Assembly: GCF_035621495.1 (NCBI RefSeq)
Contig: NZ_CP141821.1
Location: 248,001 to 312,000 of the forward strand
Reading direction: 5' to 3'
Origin: Thermococcus sp. SY098
Lineage (GTDB): Archaea > Methanobacteriota_B > Thermococci > Thermococcales > Thermococcaceae
Length of the DNA stretch: 64,000 nucleotides
Shown here piece after piece: positions 23,753 through 33,218 of the stretch. How positions within the stretch are numbered: the stretch's first letter is position 1; every line of letters starts with the position of its first letter. Below the pieces are notes generated by a model. The model was not told where the DNA came from. It ran no database searches and worked only from the letters and a program-made list of their open reading frames with translations. Made by a program: the position numbers and the translations under genes.

Positions 23753-26592
23753 CCCTGGCTATAGATCACATACTCTTTGTCTGCTATAAACACTGGCTCA
23801 ATTCTCTTGCCTCTTATAATAACTTTATCGGCACCGTACTTCTGCTTGAGCTGTTCTATATACTGAGCAAAGACTTGAGGCATCTCCACCTCTGCTGTTA
23901 TCGTATTCACACCGGCTTTTACTGAAATGCCTTCTTTAACTGGAACATACTTTATGATGTCCATGTATGGCTCAAATGCTGCATTCTCGTCCTCATTGTT
24001 TGTTCCTTGTGTTCTGACCAGATAGATAATTGTAGCCCTCAAATATAGGCTAACTGTGTAGTCCTTGTCAAACTCTGCCTTTAATGTGAGCTTACCTCTT
24101 TTTCCCTCTGGGACAACATAGATTGGGTTGGAAAGTTTGCCATTGAATTCTGGGGCGCCTACTAATGCTCCCACAGGGCCTTTTTGGATGAGTACAATCT
24201 CATACTTAGTTGCATTTGGAACATTAAGCATTACTTCAACTGGTTTCTCATTCAGATGATCAATGTTAACATTGGTTGCTATTGTTTCATCTGCTATTAG
24301 CTTTCCGTTCTTGTATGCTCTGAGCTTTATTGTTGCATCCTTCACGTCTCTACCAAAGGCTGATATGTAGAGTCTGGCTTTATACTCTCCAGGTTCAAGC
24401 TTTTTGATAGTACTCCACGTTCCATTTTTATAAACCTCTATCTTGTAAACTACAAACGGGTGGAACTCATAGACGTTAATGTCGCCCGTTGATTTAACAA
24501 GCCGGAAGTTTGGAACACCATTTCCTCCTAAAAATGCCATCCTGATAAAGTTGCTGAAGGCTATCTTGTGATATGTAAGAAGAGCATAATTGGGGAATAT
24601 CCACACGATACCGGGATATGTTCCCTGTTCCCTGACTACTTCTCCAGTCTGAACAAATATGGCCTGTATAGGTTCAAGCTGCTGATTCCCAACCTGGATC
24701 ACGACTTTCTTTTTCCCGTTTTCTGTGAGGACTCTTATCATTTGATTTTGATTTAGAACGTAGAGATTGTTCCCATATTTCTGGAAAGGAAGTACCATGG
24801 CGAGATTGTCTCTTTCCTTTCTGCTTATTGCTCCACCAAGATAGCTTATCGCATTAAATTTGAAGATATCCTGAGTCCACACTATGAAGTAGTTGAGCTC
24901 CCAGCTTTCAAAGTCGACCTCACTTTTTGTTCCATCATTTGCGAGGAATCTTGCTAAGATGTAATCCCTATCCCTTGCATGCCCCCCATCAGCAGGAGCT
25001 CTCCTATTACCGAGAAGGCTCGACTCTATCCAGTACCCATAGTCCCACCATGAAGTGGCAGTTGAAAGCTTGGGCGTATTCTGGTTCAGCCACTTTAATG
25101 TTTCTTCCCAAGATGGTGTTACTGAGCCCGCTCTTGCCATGGCTTTTGCTTGAGAATTCATGCTTGTTGCACCAACTACTGGAATTGGAATAAAGAGGAT
25201 TATTAGAAGCACAGCATACAAAGCCTTCGTGGATGCTTTCTCCTTCATGTTCTCAACAAAGCTAAACAGCTCTCCTATTAGTATCCCAAATACCAAAATG
25301 ACAGCACCCGAAGCTAAGAACAGGAACCTCACCGCAGTCCACATTAGGTAGAGGGACATTGTATAGTAGATCAGTACAAACAGTTGTTTTTCGTCGATTT
25401 TTCCTTCTCTGGACAAGCTAAGCACAAAGCGAAGTGCCACTGCTAAAATTCCAAGCAGAGAGATTAAAAATATCATTCCATCCGATGATTTCACTGCATA
25501 GTACCTTGAAACATCATTCCAAGTTGTCTTTGCAAGCTCTTGAACTGTTTCATAAACCTGAGTTGACTGGTATGCCCCACTCATGAGCTTAAACAGCTTT
25601 GGACCTACATATGCGTATGCTCCAGCGAATCCCAGAAGGACTATTATTGCAACTACAGCAAATCTGTGTTTTCTGTCGGAATAGTTCAGCTTAAATCTCT
25701 CACCATAGAGCATCACCAGGGTTAACAGTACAAGTGCTATGAACACTTCGAAGGCAAACCTGATAAAGCTCCTGACGCGTATTATGCCGGGTAAAGTTAG
25801 CAGATATCCCAAAATGAGCACTGCAAAATATGCTGGGTAAAAGTCTTTGATGAACTCTTTGAATTTTTCAATTTTTCCAAAGATAAACAGAAGGATAGCA
25901 TAAACGCTCCCAAAACCAAGAAGAACCATTAATCCAAATGGGGAACCGTTCCACACACTCAGAGAGGTGACGGAAAATATCACAAACAATGCTCCCCACA
26001 GATATCTCTTTCTGCTCTTTGAATCCAGATACATAAACAGTACAATGACGGCATAAAGGAACAACATCAAAAACGGTCCATCACCTCTGTTGTTTCCTGA
26101 AAATGTCCTCACAAAGTGTGCTGTGGAAAACATCATTACTGCAGCTGCCCAGAGCCCAGCCCAGTCTGAATGGAACTTTTTCCCAAGTAAATATATCGCA
26201 ATAATGCTGAAGAATCCGACCAAAGGTGGCCAAAGCTTAAAGACCGCTATTTCGCTATATCCAAATATGGAAAGGAATTTGTACAGCAATGCCGGTAGCA
26301 TGTAAAGTCCAAGGGGTTCAGCTATCTTAGATCCAAAAGGTGCATCCGCCATCATGTAGTATTTTGGTATCCACTCCTTTATTGTGAGCTTATAAATTTC
26401 AAAATGATAGAATGTGTCGGGATCTATGAAGTACTTGTAGCTTGCTGTCTGATATCTGATTTTGAAACCAATTAACGCAACAATCACGACTAAAATTGGA
26501 AAAGCGTACTTTCTGAGTTTGTTAAAATCGAATGATTGTTCGGAATGGGTTTTTTGCTCTTCGGATTTTTCTTTAACTTTCGTCTTCACCAT
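23749..26592 (-). CDS. aglB: Oligosaccharyltransferase AglB (STT3)
   Basis: A 947-residue membrane glycosyltransferase. It has about 13 predicted membrane segments after a charged N-terminal tail; the first external loop carries the metal-binding DPDTFYHFEIY, and the catalytic WWDYGYW motif follows the membrane domain (EETLKWLNQNTPKLSTATS precedes it). The C-terminal ~330 residues are beta-rich. It transfers lipid-linked oligosaccharide to Asn in sequons outside the membrane. Size matches the long Pyrococcus AglB. ATG 26592 lies 10 bases after glmS on the same strand, so amino-sugar supply and glycan transfer may be one operon. Confidence 0.95.
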   Translation of the reverse strand: MVKTKVKEKSEEQKTHSEQSFDFNKLRKYAFPILVVIVALIGFKIRYQTASYKYFIDPDTFYHFEIYKLTIKEWIPKYYMMADAPFGSKIAEPLGLYMLPALLYKFLSIFGYSEIAVFKLWPPLVGFFSIIAIYLLGKKFHSDWAGLWAAAVMMFSTAHFVRTFSGNNRGDGPFLMLFLYAVIVLFMYLDSKSRKRYLWGALFVIFSVTSLSVWNGSPFGLMVLLGFGSVYAILLFIFGKIEKFKEFIKDFYPAYFAVLILGYLLTLPGIIRVRSFIRFAFEVFIALVLLTLVMLYGERFKLNYSDRKHRFAVVAIIVLLGFAGAYAYVGPKLFKLMSGAYQSTQVYETVQELAKTTWNDVSRYYAVKSSDGMIFLISLLGILAVALRFVLSLSREGKIDEKQLFVLIYYTMSLYLMWTAVRFLFLASGAVILVFGILIGELFSFVENMKEKASTKALYAVLLIILFIPIPVVGATSMNSQAKAMARAGSVTPSWEETLKWLNQNTPKLSTATSWWDYGYWIESSLLGNRRAPADGGHARDRDYILARFLANDGTKSEVDFESWELNYFIVWTQDIFKFNAISYLGGAISRKERDNLAMVLPFQKYGNNLYVLNQNQMIRVLTENGKKKVVIQVGNQQLEPIQAIFVQTGEVVREQGTYPGIVWIFPNYALLTYHKIAFSNFIRMAFLGGNGVPNFRLVKSTGDINVYEFHPFVVYKIEVYKNGTWSTIKKLEPGEYKARLYISAFGRDVKDATIKLRAYKNGKLIADETIATNVNIDHLNEKPVEVMLNVPNATKYEIVLIQKGPVGALVGAPEFNGKLSNPIYVVPEGKRGKLTLKAEFDKDYTVSLYLRATIIYLVRTQGTNNEDENAAFEPYMDIIKYVPVKEGISVKAGVNTITAEVEMPQVFAQYIEQLKQKYGADKVIIRGKRIEPVFIADKEYVIYSQG

Positions 26593-26602
26593 TCAAACCA
26601 CC

Positions 26603-28411
26603 TCATTCAACGGTAACGGATTTTGCCAGATTCCTTGGCTTGTCCGGATCATTACCCCTCAGGACCGCTAAGTGATATGCTAATAGTTGCAGAGGAACTA
26701 TATAAACTATAGGACTTAGAACTTCATCAACTTTGGGCATCTTTATCAGAGTATCACTCACTTTTTTCAGCTCTTCGCTGTCTCCCAAGCTTATTATCAG
26801 TGCTCCTCTGGCTTTAGCTTCTTGAATGTTAGATATCATCTTCTCCAAAGTTTTTCCACTTGGTGCTATTGCAACTACGGGAACACCCTCCTCGATCAAC
26901 GCCAGAGGGCCGTGCTTCAGCTCTCCTGCAGAGAGCCCTTCGGCATGTATATAGCTTATCTCCTTGAGCTTGAGTGCCCCTTCGAGGGCAGTAGCAAGGC
27001 TTATGCCCCTTCCAATGTAGAAGAAGTCCCTCTTATCTTTAAGACGTTCTGCAAGGTTCTTTATTTTGTTTTCGTACCCAAGAGCGGCTTCAATGTACTT
27101 TGGCATATCATACAACTCCGCTTCAATCTTCTGAAGATACTCTCTATCAGCAGTGTTGAGGTACTTCGCAAGTGCAATCGCAAGCATGCTAATAACAGTC
27201 AACTGAGTCGTGTATGTCTTCGTTGCGGCAACACCAATTTCTGGTCCTGCATGGGTGTAAAGCACAAGATCACTGAGCCTTGTAGCCATGCTTCCGACAA
27301 CGTTTACTATACTGAGAACTTTAGCACCCCTCTTTTTAGCCAACTTTATTGCAGCCAAAGTATCTGCAGTTTCTCCGCTTTGTGTGATTGCTATAACAAG
27401 AGTGTCTTTGTCAATTAAATCCTCAAACTCGTACCTAAACTCACTTGCATCTTCAACTACCGGCACTTTCTTCACGAGTCTCTGGAAGAGGTATTTGCCC
27501 ACGAGTGCAGCATGGTAAGAGGTTCCCATGGCGACGATGTATATCTTTTCATAATTTGCAATTTCTCTTGCGATTTTGTCAATCATCTCCAGGTTTCCAT
27601 ATATAGCCTCTTTTACAGCTTTTGGCTGTTCATGAATCTCCTTAAGCATGAAGTGCTTATATCCTTGTTTTTCTGCCATTTCTAATGTCCAGTTAATTTC
27701 GTGAACTTTCTTTTCTTTGACTTTCCCTGTTTTTAGATCTTTTACAACAAAGGAATCTTTTGTCACGACGGCATATTCCCCATCATCAAGGAACACAGCC
27801 TTATTTGTATACGGTAAAAATGCCGGAATATCTGAAGCAGCAAACATCTCTCCATGTCCAATCCCTAAAACGAGCGGGCTCTCATTTCTAACAAAATACA
27901 AATGCTCTCTATCATGAGTGTATATTATCCCGAGGGCGAAAGAGCCTTTAAGTCTCAACAAGGCATACCTAAGGGCATCTTCAAAGTTATTAAAATCCTT
28001 CAGGGCATCTTCAATTAAATGGGCGATAATTTCAGTATCTGTATCACTTTTGAACTTATGCCCCTTTCTGAGGAGCTCATCTTTGAGCTCAATATAGTTT
28101 TCTATTATTCCATTGTGAACCACTGCAATTTTGCCGGTACAATCAGTGTGCGGATGAGCATTGATATCATTTGGAATTCCATGTGTTGCCCATCTTGTGT
28201 GCCCTATTCCCCTCTTTCCGGGCATCTCAAGAAGCCCAAGCTTTTCTTTGAGCTCATCAATCTTTCCAGCTCCCTTTCTGATGTGGAGTTTCCCATCCTC
28301 TTCAGTGACAATGCCGACAGAGTCGTACCCTCTGTACTCTAACCTCTTCAGACCATCAACAAGAACGTGACATGCCTTTCTTTCGCCGATGTATCCGATA
28401 ATTCCACACAT
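26603..28411 (-). CDS. glmS: Glutamine-fructose-6-phosphate aminotransferase (isomerizing)
   Basis: A 602-residue GlmS. The start at ATG 28411 gives MCGIIGYIG with Cys2 as the glutaminase nucleophile; [12 protein letters not shown] and HNGIIEN follow. Two SIS domains form the isomerase half ([25 protein letters not shown]) and the C-terminus ends in the conserved KSVTVE. It makes glucosamine-6-phosphate, the entry to UDP-GlcNAc and archaeal N-glycans. A further in-frame TTG at 28417 is discounted because Cys must follow the initiator Met. AglB lies directly downstream. Confidence 0.96.
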   Translation of the reverse strand: MCGIIGYIGERKACHVLVDGLKRLEYRGYDSVGIVTEEDGKLHIRKGAGKIDELKEKLGLLEMPGKRGIGHTRWATHGIPNDINAHPHTDCTGKIAVVHNGIIENYIELKDELLRKGHKFKSDTDTEIIAHLIEDALKDFNNFEDALRYALLRLKGSFALGIIYTHDREHLYFVRNESPLVLGIGHGEMFAASDIPAFLPYTNKAVFLDDGEYAVVTKDSFVVKDLKTGKVKEKKVHEINWTLEMAEKQGYKHFMLKEIHEQPKAVKEAIYGNLEMIDKIAREIANYEKIYIVAMGTSYHAALVGKYLFQRLVKKVPVVEDASEFRYEFEDLIDKDTLVIAITQSGETADTLAAIKLAKKRGAKVLSIVNVVGSMATRLSDLVLYTHAGPEIGVAATKTYTTQLTVISMLAIALAKYLNTADREYLQKIEAELYDMPKYIEAALGYENKIKNLAERLKDKRDFFYIGRGISLATALEGALKLKEISYIHAEGLSAGELKHGPLALIEEGVPVVAIAPSGKTLEKMISNIQEAKARGALIISLGDSEELKKVSDTLIKMPKVDEVLSPIVYIVPLQLLAYHLAVLRGNDPDKPRNLAKSVTVE

Positions 28412-28531
28412 ACGCAATCCCTCATGTGATCCTTTTTACTCCCTTTTGTTAGATGCTTTCCTCAATTAAAAGAGTTTCTCTAAAACCATTTCAAAACTGT
28501 TTTTAAAGTAATTTCTTAAGGTTTTGTATGG

Positions 28532-28578
28532 TGTAGAACGGTTTAGCATCCTTCCGCTGTATAACAGCTCCCGTTTCT
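28532..28578 (-). other. Imperfect hairpin followed by ACA upstream of glmS
   Basis: On the minus strand AGAAACGG (28578-28571) can pair with CCGTTCT (28541-28535), enclosing a perfect GCTGT-ATA-ACAGC (28568-28556), and ACA (28534-28532) follows directly. This resembles an H/ACA hairpin with ACA box, but the pocket strands are very unequal (2 and 14 bases), so it may instead be a leader structure of glmS. No promoter is clear. Confidence 0.3.
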
Positions 28579-28598
28579 GCCCTCCGATACGTTCATCA

Positions 28599-28629
28599 AT
28601 CTAAATGGTTGATTTCCCATTTATCAGAT
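28599..28629. repeat. Interrupted inverted repeat upstream of the 68-aa gene
   Basis: ATCTAAATGG (28599-28608) pairs with CCATTT-atc-AGAT (28617-28629) across an eight-base loop, ten pairs with one three-base bulge. It ends about 15 bases before the TATA-like CTATATAATC (28644-28653) that precedes the small basic protein. It could be an operator or upstream element; no RNA gene is evident. Confidence 0.5.
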
Positions 28630-28681
28630 TGTTATCAAAAAGCCTATATAATCGAACCCTTCAATTTCTTCGGGTGGGAGA

Positions 28682-28888
28682 ATGGACAAAAAGCTCGATG
28701 AGTTCATAGGGTCTCCAATAAAGGTAAGACAAGAGAAAGCCAGAAAAAATAATAAGAAGAAACGTCTTCGAATGACCAAGCTTGACAATTTCCTTCCAGA
28801 AGAACACATAAACTATTTCAAGGCGTTAAGAATTGGGTCAAAACGGATAAGAAATGTTAAAATTAGTGAAATATCTAATGAGGAATGA
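28682..28888 (+). CDS. Small basic hypothetical protein, 68 aa
   Basis: A 68-residue protein with a strongly basic stretch ([18 protein letters not shown], residues 16-33) and a more ordinary C-terminal half. ATG 28682 has GGTGGGAG directly upstream and a TATA-like box about 30-35 bases away, so it is probably real. The winged-helix regulator follows 51 bases later. The basic region suggests nucleic-acid binding; I do not recognise the family. Confidence 0.65.
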   Translation: MDKKLDEFIGSPIKVRQEKARKNNKKKRLRMTKLDNFLPEEHINYFKALRIGSKRIRNVKISEISNEE

Positions 28889-28939
28889 AGAAATTTTTAA
28901 ACCTTAGTTGTTGCCGGTAAGAATAAAGAGGGGATAGCA

Positions 28940-29731
28940 ATGGATGGTGAGAATTTACTTAAGCTGATATTTACTTCAAGACTGCGACGTGATCTGATAT
29001 TGGCGCTTGGACGTGGGCCTAAAGTCTTGAGAGAACTTCAAAATGAGCTTAGATCAACGCCTTCTTCAATACTCCACGCTTTAAAAGCTTTGGAAAGCAG
29101 AAATATTGTGCGTCAAAATGAAAGCACAAGAGAGTATGAGCTTACAAACATTGGCTATTTAGTCTACATTCAGCTCAAGAATGTTGTAGATTCACTTGAA
29201 GCTATCTCAAAATTCGAAAATTTTTGGCTAACTCACGACGTTAAACCGGTTCCAGAAGAGTTTCTCAAAACCATTGGAAGCCTCAAAAATTCCAAGCTTG
29301 TTGTGGCTTCACCGGATGAATTAAAATCCCCTCACGAACTGTACACGGATCTCATCAAGAGGGCAAAATGGGTGAGAGCAATTTCCTCTGTGGTGTTCAG
29401 GGAATATTCAGATGCCTTTTTAGAGCTTGCATTTAAAGGGGCTGATATTGAAGCAATTTTACCAGAAAAGACATATGAAAAGTTCATCAACATGCTTGAG
29501 GATAAAGAGCTGGGTGCCCTAAAGAAACTCTCCAATATGCGGATTTATACCTTAGAGTGGAATCCGAGAGTTTCGTTTACAGTTACAGACTACGTGCTTG
29601 CCTTTGGGCTCCTCTTTCCTGATGGACGATATGACATGACCATGGATTTGGTCAGTTATGATCCTAAAGCAAGAAAGTGGGCTCTTGATCTTTTCCACCA
29701 CTACAAGCAGTTTGCAAAGAGAGTGCTTTGA
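28940..29731 (+). CDS. Winged-helix regulator with FilR1-type (DUF1724) domain
   Basis: A 263-residue archaeal regulator. The N-terminal winged helix (residues about 5-75) includes LRELQNELRSTPSSILHALKAL, and the C-terminal part matches the DUF1724/FilR1 middle domain (ISSVVFREYSDAFLELAFKG, then DYVLAFGLLFPDGRYD). Family members are probably ligand-responsive repressors; the ligand is unknown. ATG 28940 is preceded by GGGGAT. It follows the 68-aa gene and ends close to the convergent methyltransferase (three-base gap). Confidence 0.87.
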   Translation: MDGENLLKLIFTSRLRRDLILALGRGPKVLRELQNELRSTPSSILHALKALESRNIVRQNESTREYELTNIGYLVYIQLKNVVDSLEAISKFENFWLTHDVKPVPEEFLKTIGSLKNSKLVVASPDELKSPHELYTDLIKRAKWVRAISSVVFREYSDAFLELAFKGADIEAILPEKTYEKFINMLEDKELGALKKLSNMRIYTLEWNPRVSFTVTDYVLAFGLLFPDGRYDMTMDLVSYDPKARKWALDLFHHYKQFAKRVL

Positions 29732-29734
29732 GTT

Positions 29735-30865
29735 TCAGATGGGCTCAGCAATTATGGCTTTGTCCTTATATTGGAACACATATGCCCTCCTTTCACCCTT
29801 CAAGTTATTTTCAACTTTTCTTCTAAAGCGCCAGTATTCGCTATCGGGTATCGAAATTCTAAGCGTTGCCCTTCCAAATCCCTCTCTCCTCAGGAATTCA
29901 TTAATTCTAAGAGGGTGAAACTTAACGATTCCGGTAATGACATAGGCCCTTTTGAAGTACTCGCTTTTGATTTCTTCATTACTGGTCGCTAATACACGGC
30001 GTTTTTCTCTTAATAACATGTAAAGTTCGCCCTTGACTGTGTGAAATAGCTCGTTTATTAAATCGGCATAGTCAATACTCTGGGGGATTTCATAGAGATA
30101 TTCCTTAGGCTCACTCCATTCGATGATGTTTTCAAGATCTGGATTGCTTTCAAGCCTAACCTCTTTCGGCAAAAGAACCGCCGAACGTTCAGCTTTTGCT
30201 AAAGGCTCAAAGTAGAAAGTTAATCTGTTCAGCTGTCCGTATAAGTCAATATACTCAAATTCGCCTTTCCAGGGAACTTTTTCGCGCCTGATCTGTGGGG
30301 GCAAGTCAAATATGAATGCATCTGTTTTATGTTTGTAAGCTTCATAAATCTCAAGCGGACTTGGAAGTAAATCTTCCAGCCTCCTTTCGGGCATTTCTGG
30401 TGGACGAGCGGGGTCAGAGAATATCACATCCGCATTTACCTGCTTTATAACTTCCTCACTTAAGGAATCGCCATGAATGAATTTTATCTTCTCTTTAACA
30501 CCATACTTCTCCGCATTTTTCATTGCATAAAACAGCTTCCTTTCATCAATATCAATTGCATAGGCTTCCTCCGCATATTTAGCGAAGAATATAAGCTGTA
30601 TTCCAATCCCACAGCTCACATCAGCTATGCTTTCTGGTTTTACCCTCTTAGCCCTGTATTCGGCAACTGCCTCATGAGTGGCATACCTCAGCCCTTCTAA
30701 ATCCATCCATAAATCCCTTCTTGAAAATTTATCTTTAGCCCTAATTCTTGCTCTCGCTATCTCGATTATCTCGTCAGCATTCTCTCTTGGAAGTCTCGCC
30801 CTAATCTTTCTCTCATCAAATCCTTTCTTTATCATCTCAACTGCAAGTTCGATATACTCTTCCAT
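29735..30865 (-). CDS. SAM-dependent methyltransferase with THUMP-like C-terminal domain
   Basis: A 376-residue archaeal methyltransferase. Residues 1-50 are a charged helical region, the Rossmann core has ADVSCGIGIQLIFFA (motif I) and YAIDIDERK, and the motif IV site appears as FSDPARPPE. The C-terminal ~100 residues (from YVITGIVKFHPLR) resemble a THUMP-like domain, so an RNA substrate is plausible. The substrate is not established. ATG 30865 follows GGTGAGAG; the gene is divergent from the GT39 gene. Confidence 0.82.
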   Translation of the reverse strand: MEEYIELAVEMIKKGFDERKIRARLPRENADEIIEIARARIRAKDKFSRRDLWMDLEGLRYATHEAVAEYRAKRVKPESIADVSCGIGIQLIFFAKYAEEAYAIDIDERKLFYAMKNAEKYGVKEKIKFIHGDSLSEEVIKQVNADVIFSDPARPPEMPERRLEDLLPSPLEIYEAYKHKTDAFIFDLPPQIRREKVPWKGEFEYIDLYGQLNRLTFYFEPLAKAERSAVLLPKEVRLESNPDLENIIEWSEPKEYLYEIPQSIDYADLINELFHTVKGELYMLLREKRRVLATSNEEIKSEYFKRAYVITGIVKFHPLRINEFLRREGFGRATLRISIPDSEYWRFRRKVENNLKGERRAYVFQYKDKAIIAEPI

Positions 30866-30954
30866 TCTCTCACCGCTATTTCCTTAGGATGGACTCTTTT
30901 AAATTTTTGCGAAAAAGTTTAAAGCAGAAAAGAAAAGAAAAGATGGGAGAAGAA

Positions 30955-32586
30955 ATGAAGAGAAGAGAAAAGCTCTACTTTGCACTGCTCGCTCTCGTCA
31001 TTGTTGGAACATTTTACTACACATACAAGCAAGCTTCAAGCGAGGGTTTATATGATTATATTGGTGATGAAGTCTGGTACGTTTCAGCTTCTCGAAACGT
31101 TTTACACCGCTTAGGAATTGATGTCCACTACATCAATGAAACCACTGGAAGTGAAGGCGTTAACATAGTATTTCTCACTGAACCTGAAGTTAAGGGAGAA
31201 GTAAAGGTTTCTTTTTGGAGGTTTACAATTCTAAGAACTTATACTGCAGCTGAACCTCCAAAGGTCCCGGATTTTGTCTCAAAACTTGGGATAAAGGTTG
31301 AATACATTCCATTTAATTTCTCCAAAGAATACAATGTTGATCTCATGAAAGTTAAGATTTGGCGGATTGCCCGAAAATACAACTACACAAAGTACACCCC
31401 ATATACGAATTTTCCAGCCGTGTACTATGAGATTCCAAAGAACAATTTCAGCAGATTTGTTAAAGACGTAAAAAAGATTGAAGGTGTTGATGTAATCCCG
31501 GGTTTTCGATATCCTGACAAAGAAGGCATCCAGAATTACCTTAACACTGAGCATCCGTTTTTGGCAAAAGATTTTATAATGCTGGGCATGCTAATCCAAG
31601 ACAAACCAGTATTCTGGCGTCTGCCAGGTTTAATTGCTCACGCAATAATTAACCTCCTCGTATTTTTCGCGGCATTAAAAATTACGAGAAGCTACCTGGC
31701 GGCATTCATTGCCCTGATATTCTCTGCCTTTGACCCTCTGCTGTATGCTACTTCACTGGCAGCAATGCTTGACATTTATGTTGCCCTATTCACTGCAATT
31801 TTTATGTATGTGATGGTTATTGGTGACTATCCTTTGAGTGGCATTTCAATTGGTTTAGCTGCAGCAGCAAAGCTCAACGGTGCATTTCCTTATCCCGTCT
31901 TGGTGATAAAGGCACTAAAAGATAGGATGAACCTTAAGCGATACCTCCTGATTCTCTTTGTGCTACCCGGAATTGCCTTTTTAATCCCAGAAATCCCAAT
32001 AATAATGGCAATCGGCTTTCAGAGATGGATTGAGGAGTTCATAGCAAGCTTTTCATGGCATCTGAGCTTTAAAGGTGAACATCCAGCAAATTCGCCTTTC
32101 TGGCAGTGGTTCATAAGCCTAAAGCCTTTCCCCTTTCACTACAACCCCGATGTCTTTGCAGCCACTGATCCAATTCTAATGCTCTCGATGATAGTCTTCA
32201 TATTCGCTATTCCCTATGCCGCCAAGAAGAGGGGAAAAATCCTTATACCCTTTGGCATCTTTTGGTCAACAATTGGGTTTTATGCTCTCCAATGGGTTCT
32301 CGGTGGAAAAACACAGTTTTCGTTTTATGCAACTCCCCTCGTCCCAGCTGGGGCTGTGACACTTGGGGTTATGGCGTATGAACTGATAAAATGGGAGTAC
32401 TTTGAGGAATCGCTGAAGTTTTACTGGGGCTGGATTTTGAAGATTGTAGGTCCAATTGTTCGGCTAATTCAGAAGGAATTTATTCAAAAAACTATGAAAG
32501 CTAAAACCGAAGAGAAAGAACCTCAAGAGTTCACTTCAGAAAATCAAGAAGATTCAGCTGGCTTCCCTTTCGAGTCTGAGCCTTAA
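30955..32586 (+). CDS. GT39-family membrane glycosyltransferase (PMT/ArnT-like)
   Basis: A 543-residue multispan membrane protein of the PMT/ArnT class. One N-terminal membrane segment is followed by GLYDYIGDEVWYVSASRNV, in which Asp-Glu is the usual catalytic pair of the first external loop. A ~150-residue extracytoplasmic insert follows and then about nine further membrane segments. It would transfer a sugar from a polyprenyl phosphate donor to protein or lipid. The C-terminus is Glu-rich and cytoplasmic. ATG 30955 has GGGAG six bases before it; frames from 30889 cross a TATA-like TTTTAAATTTTT and are less likely. It overlaps convergent rnhB by 56 bases. Confidence 0.82.
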   Translation: MKRREKLYFALLALVIVGTFYYTYKQASSEGLYDYIGDEVWYVSASRNVLHRLGIDVHYINETTGSEGVNIVFLTEPEVKGEVKVSFWRFTILRTYTAAEPPKVPDFVSKLGIKVEYIPFNFSKEYNVDLMKVKIWRIARKYNYTKYTPYTNFPAVYYEIPKNNFSRFVKDVKKIEGVDVIPGFRYPDKEGIQNYLNTEHPFLAKDFIMLGMLIQDKPVFWRLPGLIAHAIINLLVFFAALKITRSYLAAFIALIFSAFDPLLYATSLAAMLDIYVALFTAIFMYVMVIGDYPLSGISIGLAAAAKLNGAFPYPVLVIKALKDRMNLKRYLLILFVLPGIAFLIPEIPIIMAIGFQRWIEEFIASFSWHLSFKGEHPANSPFWQWFISLKPFPFHYNPDVFAATDPILMLSMIVFIFAIPYAAKKRGKILIPFGIFWSTIGFYALQWVLGGKTQFSFYATPLVPAGAVTLGVMAYELIKWEYFEESLKFYWGWILKIVGPIVRLIQKEFIQKTMKAKTEEKEPQEFTSENQEDSAGFPFESEP

Positions 32587-33208
32587 GCTTTTCTTCAATT
32601 TTCCTTAAGGTCTTCCAGCTCTTTCTAACTATGGGCGGAAATTCGCCATGCTCTTTGTAGTACTCCTCGAGAAATTTTACCGTCCTTGGGTCACTTGGGT
32701 AACCAGAGCCAATTTCACCGTACTGCTTTTTGAGCCTCTCAATTGCTTTATCTCTCGTGACTTTGGCTAAAATTGATGCAGCGGAGACTGGAAGATATTT
32801 GGCATCAGCTTTATGCTCCGCTATTATTTTTGGAGAGAAGTTCAGACCTTTCCCAATTATTTCGCCAAAACGTTTCTCTTTTACGTCGGCGGAATCAATG
32901 TAGAGGACATCGGGTTTCACTTTTAGGGAATTAAGAGCTCGAACAAAATTTTCAATCTCAAACTCATTCATCGTCCCTTCTCTCTCATCTATCTGCTCCG
33001 GACTCAGCTCAATAATTGCATAATCGTCTAAAAGTTCAATTATCTCATTGAACAGCTTTTCTCTCCTCCTTGGTGTCAGCTTTTTGGAATCTCTGACTCC
33101 AAGAGCCTCAAGCTTGCTTAAGTTTTTCTCATCAATTACAACTGCTGCTATGACGAGAGGACCTATAACCGGCCCTCTTCCTGCTTCATCAATTCCTCCA
33201 AGCTTCAT
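32531..33208 (-). CDS. rnhB: Ribonuclease HII
   Basis: A 225-residue RNase HII. Catalytic acidic residues lie in GGIDEAGRGPVIGP (Asp6, Glu7), YIDSADVKE, and HKADAKYLPVSAASI. It removes RNA primers and misinserted ribonucleotides from DNA. The C-terminus includes LNLLDFLK, resembling a PIP box for PCNA. ATG 33208 follows GAGGTG. Its last 56 bases overlap the end of the GT39 gene on the other strand. It lies 10 bases after the ABC permease. Confidence 0.95.
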   Translation of the reverse strand: MKLGGIDEAGRGPVIGPLVIAAVVIDEKNLSKLEALGVRDSKKLTPRRREKLFNEIIELLDDYAIIELSPEQIDEREGTMNEFEIENFVRALNSLKVKPDVLYIDSADVKEKRFGEIIGKGLNFSPKIIAEHKADAKYLPVSAASILAKVTRDKAIERLKKQYGEIGSGYPSDPRTVKFLEEYYKEHGEFPPIVRKSWKTLRKIEEKLKAQTRKGSQLNLLDFLK

Positions 33209-33218
33209 TCTTGACACC

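Noticed and set aside
32531-32586. A frameshift or misassembly at the GT39/rnhB overlap
   Set aside because: Both proteins end with plausible family-like tails and neither frame is broken, so a true overlap is simpler.
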